Shown here: piece by piece, positions 29,141 through 35,164 of the stretch
Layout of the letters: each line of letters begins with the position of its first letter
Position numbering within the stretch: position 1 is the stretch's first letter
Assembly (NCBI GenBank): GCA_026003195.1
Contig: BPGU01000007.1
Location: forward strand, 1-35,164
Direction: 5' to 3'
DNA: 35,164 nt
Source of the DNA: Armatimonadota bacterium
Lineage (GTDB): Bacteria; Armatimonadota; HRBIN16
Translations under genes and position numbers: made by a program
The notes under the pieces: generated by a model
Told to the model about the DNA's origin: nothing
What the model saw: only the letters and a program-made list of their open reading frames with translations
Databases searched by the model: none

Positions 29141-30745
29141 GTGGATAAGGTCACTAAGGACATACTGGAAGAGATAGATCCGCAGTGGATACAGCGGGTG
29201 ATGGAAGACCCGCTGCTGTTTGCGGAGACCTTTCTGGTCGACCCTGAACACCGCAAGCCGTTCAAGGCGAACTATGTGCAGCGGCTCATCTTCGATGCGG
29301 TCAAACATCACCGGCGGATTGTGGTGCGGGTGGCTCGGCGTTCCGGCAAAACGTATGCGCTTTCGGTATTGGCGCTATGGTCGGCATTCGTGAGACCGAG
29401 CAATCGCATCCTGGTCATTTGTCCGGACAGTGCAAAAGTAGAAGCGATATTCAACAACATCGACGCCTTCCTGGAATCGAACTCCTTCCTGCGGGCTTCG
29501 CTATCGGGTAGCCGTCGTGCTCCGTATATGACCAGGGAGTTTTCCAACGGGTCTCGTATCAGTGGGTTCTCGGCGGGCTCGAGATCCAAGGGGGAGGCGC
29601 AGACGCTACGCGGTCAGGGCGCGGACGTGGTGATTATCGACGAGGCGGCGTATTTCAACGACGAGGACTTTACGGCGATCAACCCCATTATCGAGGGTGA
29701 CATCCACCATGAGCCTCCCATCACCATCATGTCCTCGACGCCTCGGATGAACAGCGGGAGGTTCTACGATACCTGCACCAATCCGGAGTTGAAGAAGATA
29801 TGGTATGAGATTCATGTACCGGCATCGAAGAACCCCGATTATACTTCCCGTATCGACTACATCCGTGCTTCGGTAGGTAAGCTGGAGTGGGAGACGGAGT
29901 ACGAGGCGGAGTTCCCCGAGCAGGGTGAAGGCTTCTTCCGCAAGGGTGACATCCTGTATGCAAAGCGGGAGTATCATTACAATATCAACAATGTACCCAA
30001 AGATGGGTATTTGGCGTTTGGGGTAGACTGGGATAAGGTATCGGCTGGCTGTACAATTGCGGTGGTGCATTACGAGCCTGAAATCCGACTGTATAAGTTA
30101 GTCTATCGGGAAGAAGTAGAGCGTAGCGATTTCACACTGACCGAAGCGGTAAGCCGAATCATCGCACTGAACGAGCAGTTGAAGCCGCACTGGATCTACG
30201 TAGACCGTGGTTTAGGTGAGCAGCAGGTTGAGTTGTTGCACCTGCATGGCAAGCAATACCCGCACACGAAGCTACATGAGAAGGTCAAGGGCTGGTGGTT
30301 CCACCAGTATGTGGAACGAGAAGACCCCGTTACCGGTGAACGGGTCAAGGTGCGGTTGAAGGATGCGATGAACACCTATCTGGCGAACCTGCTGGAGCAG
30401 CGACGGTTCGTCTTCAGCGTTTGGGACAACAAGTTCGACATGCAGCTGCGTTCTTACAGAGTGGTCGGCGTCTCCAGTAGCGGGTTGAGGTACTCCTCCG
30501 ATCAGGAGCACATCATCGATTCCACCGCGTTGGCGATTTGGGCGTTGAAGACGAACTATGAGGATCGCCAGGTGGGGCTGGTGTATGAGGCGGAGCGGAT
30601 GCGTGCTGCGATGGTGCAGCTGGAATCGGATCGTCCTACCTCTCTCATCCGTTCTTTCTACAACTCCGTAACGTCTGGATATACAGAGACGCCTCGTGGT
30701 GGATTTCGGTCGTTTACGGATTTCGGAGGTAGCAGGTCGTTCTAA
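29141..30745 (+). CDS. terL: Terminase large subunit
   Basis: A 534-residue DNA-packaging motor. ATPase domain: Walker A ARRSGKT at 65-71, Walker B VVIIDEAA at 163-170 with the catalytic Glu, and coupling motif SSTP at 198-201. RNase H-like nuclease domain: GVDWDK around Asp296, YVDRG around Asp355, and HIIDSTALA around Asp460, which together should bind two metals. All key residues are present. It begins with GTG at 29141 with a weak binding site, and its stop overlaps the next start (TAATG). Confidence 0.93.
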   Translation: MDKVTKDILEEIDPQWIQRVMEDPLLFAETFLVDPEHRKPFKANYVQRLIFDAVKHHRRIVVRVARRSGKTYALSVLALWSAFVRPSNRILVICPDSAKVEAIFNNIDAFLESNSFLRASLSGSRRAPYMTREFSNGSRISGFSAGSRSKGEAQTLRGQGADVVIIDEAAYFNDEDFTAINPIIEGDIHHEPPITIMSSTPRMNSGRFYDTCTNPELKKIWYEIHVPASKNPDYTSRIDYIRASVGKLEWETEYEAEFPEQGEGFFRKGDILYAKREYHYNINNVPKDGYLAFGVDWDKVSAGCTIAVVHYEPEIRLYKLVYREEVERSDFTLTEAVSRIIALNEQLKPHWIYVDRGLGEQQVELLHLHGKQYPHTKLHEKVKGWWFHQYVEREDPVTGERVKVRLKDAMNTYLANLLEQRRFVFSVWDNKFDMQLRSYRVVGVSSSGLRYSSDQEHIIDSTALAIWALKTNYEDRQVGLVYEAERMRAAMVQLESDRPTSLIRSFYNSVTSGYTETPRGGFRSFTDFGGSRSF

Positions 30746-32001
30746 TGGCTGGTTCCAAGGACCTTCTTTTCCGTCCTTCGCTGGATACATGGATGCCGGA
30801 ATCCGTGTATGTGGATTCCGTGCACATATCCAAGCCTACCAACCCACCTGCTTCTCTCTCCGCGTATGAGATGTTGGTAGAAGATACGGTGAAGGTAGCC
30901 CGATTGATGGACCTGTATGGCTATCCGAAAGATGATATCACCCATCTGACCAGTATCCTGTTACCGCATGAAAGTCGATACGGGTATGAATGGGACGATC
31001 GGTTCCTGTATAGCGGAAGCGTGGAGCAGTTGATGCTCTCTTCCGTTTCCAGGTTGTATCGGGAAGCGGTGTATTCCCTATACGACATCACATCCGACCT
31101 GTTTCCGGCTTCCGGTTATGCGGAGTTCGTGGCGATGATGTTGCAGGATAAGCCCACCTATTACAACTCCTATGCGGAGTGGACGCAGAACTGGATAACT
31201 CGGATTCAGGTACAGGAGGCGTATCGGAGCGATTTGCGAGAACGAATGGATCGCGCAATGGCGAAGGGTATTCGCGGTCTTCGCGAGTATTCCGAGAGTC
31301 GGCTGCGGTATGGTATCGAGTCCTCCATAGACCGGTTTGTGGTATGCATGGTGCACAAGGCGCGGGACCAGGGCAGTCTGCGCCGGATAAGAGATTTCCT
31401 GGTGAAGCTGCGTACGATGACTGCGGTACTGCTTTCCCTATGGCAAACCGATGTCTCTCTGACCTGGCGTAAGCTGGACGACGCCTTTGTGCGAATCATT
31501 ACCGACTACGCGAGACGTTCGGTGCTGAAAGCGTTGAACCGCGTGGTGGACCGTGTAGTGGATGAGGTGGAGAGTGGCATTTCGGCAGTGACCAGTTCCA
31601 TGGTACGGTCGGTCGCTGGTGGAGGGTCGCTGGCAGAGTGTTTTGATGTGCGTGATTTGGGCTTGGCGGACGTGATGGAGTTTCTGGTGGATGGGATAGA
31701 GGATATTGTCTACCGCTATATCCGACATAGAAACTACTATGATACTGCACAGACGCAGCGGTTGTACGAGCTCCGAAAGAGTATGGAGCAAAACCACAAG
31801 ATAGATAAGGCGAGGCGGGTGCTGGCGGCGCTGGATGTGATGATAACCGCCATAGACCGCATCATGTATTCGGCAAGTGCGATGGAGATTCAGATGGCGA
31901 TGGATATGATAGTAGATGCGTACCGCAAGACGTCGGATGTGTTTTCCTCATCGACTCCTCTATCCCCGTCGGCAATGAAGAGGTTGGGGGTTGCGCCTTG
32001 A
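30745..32001 (+). CDS. Hypothetical head-region protein
   Basis: A 418-residue, mostly helical protein between the terminase and portal genes. No family is recognised. It has many Arg, Tyr and Met residues and long helices (for example 230-300, which contains RSVLKALNRVVDRVVDEVESGISAV). It starts at an ATG that overlaps the terminase stop. Position suggests a packaging or head-assembly role, but the size and sequence do not match a usual component. Confidence 0.7.
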   Translation: MAGSKDLLFRPSLDTWMPESVYVDSVHISKPTNPPASLSAYEMLVEDTVKVARLMDLYGYPKDDITHLTSILLPHESRYGYEWDDRFLYSGSVEQLMLSSVSRLYREAVYSLYDITSDLFPASGYAEFVAMMLQDKPTYYNSYAEWTQNWITRIQVQEAYRSDLRERMDRAMAKGIRGLREYSESRLRYGIESSIDRFVVCMVHKARDQGSLRRIRDFLVKLRTMTAVLLSLWQTDVSLTWRKLDDAFVRIITDYARRSVLKALNRVVDRVVDEVESGISAVTSSMVRSVAGGGSLAECFDVRDLGLADVMEFLVDGIEDIVYRYIRHRNYYDTAQTQRLYELRKSMEQNHKIDKARRVLAALDVMITAIDRIMYSASAMEIQMAMDMIVDAYRKTSDVFSSSTPLSPSAMKRLGVAP

Positions 32002-32399
32002 GTGTGATATGGAGATGGATTGCCCGTATTCTGGATATTCGATGGAAACAGAGAAGAACGGCGGAAGTGCTGCGTGTCATTCGTAGTGTGTATCCCAATC
32101 AGCCTTACGTACTGTACGGACGCTGGAGCTGGACGGACAGGGAGAACCCGATACAGGTGGATATCCTGTTCCCCTATATCCCTGTCGCGGTGCAGATATT
32201 GAGCTGGTACGATGTGGATAGGAGAACCTGCCAGCTGTTTTGCGGAGATTACGAAGACAGAGTACGTCGTTTGAATCGACTGGTAAACAGGGCACTGGCT
32301 ATCAACCTGCCTTTTGTGCAAGTGAGACCGGATGAGACCCCGGATGAAGAATGGGTTAGAAGAAAGATTCCCTCTGGAGAGCTGGTATCCATATCATGA
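31998..32399 (+). CDS. Possible restriction-endonuclease-like protein
   Basis: A 133-residue protein. The middle part, QVDILFPYIPVAVQIL (53-68), followed by Asp/Arg-rich residues and a second strand, LPFVQVRPDET, resembles small nucleases of the PD-(D/E)XK group with Asp55 and a (Glu to Gln)-x position. The N-terminus is basic with several Trp. The match is partial. The start is a TTG at 31998 overlapping the previous stop; a GTG at 32004 is possible. It overlaps the portal gene by four bases. Confidence 0.5.
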   Translation: MSVIWRWIARILDIRWKQRRTAEVLRVIRSVYPNQPYVLYGRWSWTDRENPIQVDILFPYIPVAVQILSWYDVDRRTCQLFCGDYEDRVRRLNRLVNRALAINLPFVQVRPDETPDEEWVRRKIPSGELVSIS

Positions 32400-33829
32400 A
32401 TACAGATGGAATGCAAAGAGAGTTGGACTTGACCGGTATTGTGGGTGTAGACATCCGCAAAGGACGAGGCAACCTGAGGCCTGGTCTGCCATCCATAATG
32501 GGGGTGCCGAACACCAACCGTTATCCCGGTGTGCTTACCGATAAGCCGGAGCAGATCGATTTCCAGACGATCACCAAAGCGTATCTGCGCGATTCGTATC
32601 TGTCGCGCTCCATCAACCGATACGTTTCCATCTGTTTCACCAGGGAGCCGGAGATCGAGGCATCGGAGTCTGTTGCGGATTACCTGCAGCGTCGGCTGAT
32701 TATCAGTGCCTATTTGAACGAGATGAGTTTACGGCAGTGGTTCCGAGTGGTATTCCGCGACTTCACGTTATACGGCAACGCCTTCCTCATCAAGAGCCGG
32801 ACAACCCAGCTCTCCAGGGTAGGGCAATACGAGATACGCGGGCAGCGCGGTGTGATAGCAGGTTTGTTCCCGGTACCGCCGGAAACGATGCGTCCGATCA
32901 TGGATGATACGGGCACGAGGGTATCGAAGTGGTTGTACACTTCCACGACAACAGGGCGGCGGGTGCAACGAGAGTTTCCTGCGGAAGATGTGTGCCATCT
33001 GCGATACAACCCGATGCCCTCTTCCATCTGGGGTTTGCCCTTCATCTTCTCCACCATTGAAGATATCCGCTGTTTGCGCAAGTTAGAGGAATCCATCTTG
33101 CTACTCATCGATAAGTTTGCCAACCCGCTTATCCATGTGGAAACGCCTGATCTGACAGGTACGGGTGATGGTATTATCGAGGATATGCAGGTGATAGCGA
33201 ATGCCATCCGGTCGATGTCTAGAGATGGCGTGTTGATTACTGCGCCCGGTCAGAAGGTGAACGTTATCGGTGCAGAGAGTATTGCGTTGAGGATGGAGGG
33301 TTATCTGGACGCCTTCAAGCGGCGCGTGTTCTCCGGTCTGGGTATGAACGAGAGTATGATAGGTGACCGGAGCATGGAGCAGAAGGACGTGGAGCTGGAC
33401 CGTATCCTTAGAGACCAGGCGATGGACCTGCAACTCCAGTTTGCCAGTCAGGTTGAGCAGAAGGTGCTAGAGGATTTGCTGATGGAAGCGGGTATTGCGG
33501 AGTCGGTGCGTTTGTGTTTCGGCGATCCCGACCCGTTGTATTATGCAAAACATGCTCAGGCTGTATCTAATCTGTATATTGCCAACATGATTACCGAGGA
33601 CGAGGCACGCGAGATGGTAGGACTGGATAGCATGGAGAATCGGGATTACAAGCGCACCTACGTCTTCCGTGCGAAGGTGCCGTTGATTCAGGAGCAGGCG
33701 AAGGCGCGTGCTTCGATGTCCGGGTTGTCTACCGGTGATAGTGATCAGCCGTCCCCAGATTCGAAGTTACCAAAGAGTCGCTTGTCGGATAAGACTGCGC
33801 GAGAGCCTCGCCCGAGGAAGAGAGATTAG
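32396..33829 (+). CDS. Portal protein
   Basis: A 477-residue phage portal subunit, the dodecameric ring through which DNA enters the head. Typical features: YLRDSYLSRSINRYVSICF near 61-80, FRDFTLYGNAFLIKSR near 120-135 (the conserved GNA(F/Y) segment), HLRYNPMPSSIWGLPFI near 200-216 (H(I/L)R...G.S), and FKRRVFSGLGMNESMIGD near 310-328, the stem and wing pattern. The C-terminus is a polar tail. It overlaps the upstream gene (ATGA). Order terminase, portal, protease is the usual one. Confidence 0.85.
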   Translation: MNTDGMQRELDLTGIVGVDIRKGRGNLRPGLPSIMGVPNTNRYPGVLTDKPEQIDFQTITKAYLRDSYLSRSINRYVSICFTREPEIEASESVADYLQRRLIISAYLNEMSLRQWFRVVFRDFTLYGNAFLIKSRTTQLSRVGQYEIRGQRGVIAGLFPVPPETMRPIMDDTGTRVSKWLYTSTTTGRRVQREFPAEDVCHLRYNPMPSSIWGLPFIFSTIEDIRCLRKLEESILLLIDKFANPLIHVETPDLTGTGDGIIEDMQVIANAIRSMSRDGVLITAPGQKVNVIGAESIALRMEGYLDAFKRRVFSGLGMNESMIGDRSMEQKDVELDRILRDQAMDLQLQFASQVEQKVLEDLLMEAGIAESVRLCFGDPDPLYYAKHAQAVSNLYIANMITEDEAREMVGLDSMENRDYKRTYVFRAKVPLIQEQAKARASMSGLSTGDSDQPSPDSKLPKSRLSDKTAREPRPRKRD

Positions 33830-33840
33830 GGGGTATCTTC

Positions 33841-35164
33841 ATGACCACATATTACGAGAGTGTTGTTGTACAGAACAGCAATTCAGTAGTACATGGAGTG
33901 AATGGTGCTTTGGTCCGTTCCGATATGCCGGTGTTGTATACCCGGATACGGGCGATCAGCGCAGATAAGATTACCCGCAACTACACCTATTACCCTTCAT
34001 CGGAATTACGGGGTGATAACGAGTCGTATGGTTATGTGACCTTTGTTCAACCGTACCCCGTTCCCATCTTAAGGGAGCATCGTCAATCCGATTCTCCGTT
34101 TGTTGGGCAGGCAGCAGAGCCAATGGGTCGTGTGATAGAGGCGCGGTTTGTCCGCAGCAAGAACGGCAACTATGTGGAGGTTCTTGCTGAGATTACCGAC
34201 CCTGACGCTATCGAGATGATTGTATCGCGCCGGTATCTGACGGTATCTATCGGTCACATACCGATGGGTGTGCGTTGTTCCATTTGTGGCAATTCGCCGG
34301 ATCACGAAGATTGCGGTCACACCCGAGGTCAGGTGTATGAGACCGCGAACGGCGAGAAGAAGATGTGCTATTACGAGATGTTGAAGCCTCGCATGATTGA
34401 GTTGTCCTTTGTGAACGTACCTTCGGACAACCAGGCGCAGGTGCTGGATGTGGATAGAGAAAGCGCAAGCATGGAGCACTTTGTGATGCGGGATGGAAAG
34501 TACTATAGTTTGAGCCAGTGGAAGTTTGTAGAAAGCGTTTGGTCGAATGAGGAGGAAATGATGGCTGAATCTGAAGATATTCGTGTGTTGAATATGGGTA
34601 TTCTCTACAGGTTGGAGCAAAACGATCCGCTTTACTCTCAAGAGTCTGACATTGTGCAGATCGGCGAAGACCTGTACACTTTGGACGAGGCGAAGTTAAC
34701 GGCAGCGCAGCGCAAGCGTTTGCCGGATAGCGCGTTCTGCGGACCGAACCGTTCGTTTCCGGCCCACGATCGCGCCCATGTGATTGCAGGTTTGCGATTG
34801 CTGGGTCGCGCAAAGCTGAGTACTGCCCAGAAGGCAAGAGTGCGTGCATGTTTACTGCGCAAGGCCAGGCAATTGGGAATGTCTACCGGTGACAACAAAG
34901 ATAGCGCTTCGCCGGTGCTGTTTATCACCGAAACGGACATCTTCGAGATGCCTGGCTTATTGACCGCACCCATCATCCGTCATCTGGTACAGACGCTGGA
35001 GATGGATGATTTCACCTTGAGTTGTCTGCGTTCGGCCTCCGTCGGTCTTCTGGATAAGGAGTCCGATATCGAGCTGTTCGAGTCCCGTAATCCATCGGTA
35101 CTGGCGGAATCGGTGGCATATCCTGTAGTAATCGCTGTTTCTCAGGAGTATTACGATGCGTTTA
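33841..35164 (+). CDS. Head maturation protease-like protein, partial (runs off the right edge)
   Basis: An open frame of 441 codons with no stop before the window ends. Residues 95-200 have a head-protease-like pattern: MGRVIEARFV, a DPDAIEMIVSRRYLTVSIGH segment with a candidate active-site Ser, a four-Cys/His zinc-like knuckle (CSICGNSPDHEDCGH), and MIELSFVNVPSDNQAQV. A later block, AFCGPNRSFPAHDRAHVIAGLRLLGRAKLSTAQKARVRACLLRKA (about 300-345), is a conserved unit found in such large phage proteins. The role would be cleavage of head proteins or scaffold. Start ATG at 33841, eleven bases after the portal stop. Confidence 0.7.
   Translation, partial: MTTYYESVVVQNSNSVVHGVNGALVRSDMPVLYTRIRAISADKITRNYTYYPSSELRGDNESYGYVTFVQPYPVPILREHRQSDSPFVGQAAEPMGRVIEARFVRSKNGNYVEVLAEITDPDAIEMIVSRRYLTVSIGHIPMGVRCSICGNSPDHEDCGHTRGQVYETANGEKKMCYYEMLKPRMIELSFVNVPSDNQAQVLDVDRESASMEHFVMRDGKYYSLSQWKFVESVWSNEEEMMAESEDIRVLNMGILYRLEQNDPLYSQESDIVQIGEDLYTLDEAKLTAAQRKRLPDSAFCGPNRSFPAHDRAHVIAGLRLLGRAKLSTAQKARVRACLLRKARQLGMSTGDNKDSASPVLFITETDIFEMPGLLTAPIIRHLVQTLEMDDFTLSCLRSASVGLLDKESDIELFESRNPSVLAESVAYPVVIAVSQEYYDAF

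Overview
The window looks like part of a tailed, double-stranded DNA bacteriophage (Caudoviricetes). Evidence is a right-hand head and packaging block with a terminase large subunit (29.1-30.7 kb), a portal (32.4-33.8 kb) and a head maturation protease running off the right edge. The host is bacterial: nearly all genes have GGAGG-type ribosome binding sites and there is one perfect sigma70/SigA promoter (21558-21586). No tRNA, integrase, DNA polymerase or CRISPR array was seen. The host group cannot be named from the sequence.

Layout. From 0.2 to 21.4 kb all supported genes lie on the minus strand; from 21.66 kb to the right edge all lie on the plus strand. (1) 0.2-3.9 kb, minus: small unrecognised proteins, including three tandem paralogous membrane proteins, next to a 47/48-bp tandem repeat array at 0.8-1.4 kb. 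(2) 3.9-6.3 kb, minus: two overlapping genes that carry the signature motifs of the two double-psi beta-barrels of a multisubunit-type RNA polymerase (a DSDGD beta'-like protein, then a beta-like protein). (3) 6.6-10.25 kb, minus: eight small orphan genes, most of them set in similar intergenic cassettes (terminator hairpin, then a leader with a TAGATA loop, then a strong ribosome binding site). (4) 10.5-20.1 kb, minus, GC-rich: a 2048-residue protein that joins a macro domain, a NADAR domain, a SLOG-like Rossmann domain, an acidic linker and an RNA-polymerase-like region with DFDGD and Lys...Lys-Gly-Val motifs, then four further genes. This block is packed with perfect inverted repeats, inside and between genes. 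(5) 20.6-21.4 kb, minus: a degenerate M15 peptidase-like protein and an orphan. (6) 21.66-26.3 kb, plus: an orphan, a sigma-like factor, an archaeo-eukaryotic-type primase, an ASCH-like protein, peptide deformylase and a bacterioferritin-like protein. (7) 26.4-35.2 kb, plus: packaging and head genes.

How it may work together. The rightward operon can be started by host polymerase at the consensus promoter and would make the phage sigma-like factor and primase. The phage also appears to carry two polymerase-like systems, one split and one giant. The most interesting idea is that the giant polymerase-like protein carries its own NAD/ADP-ribose modules. Macro (DarG/TARG1 type) and NADAR domains are known erasers of ADP-ribose on thymidine and guanosine in DNA, and SLOG and macro domains sense NAD-derived signals in Thoeris immunity. 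The fusion may therefore protect phage transcription from ADP-ribosylating or NAD-signalling defences. The domain assignments rest on motifs read by eye; the role is inference.
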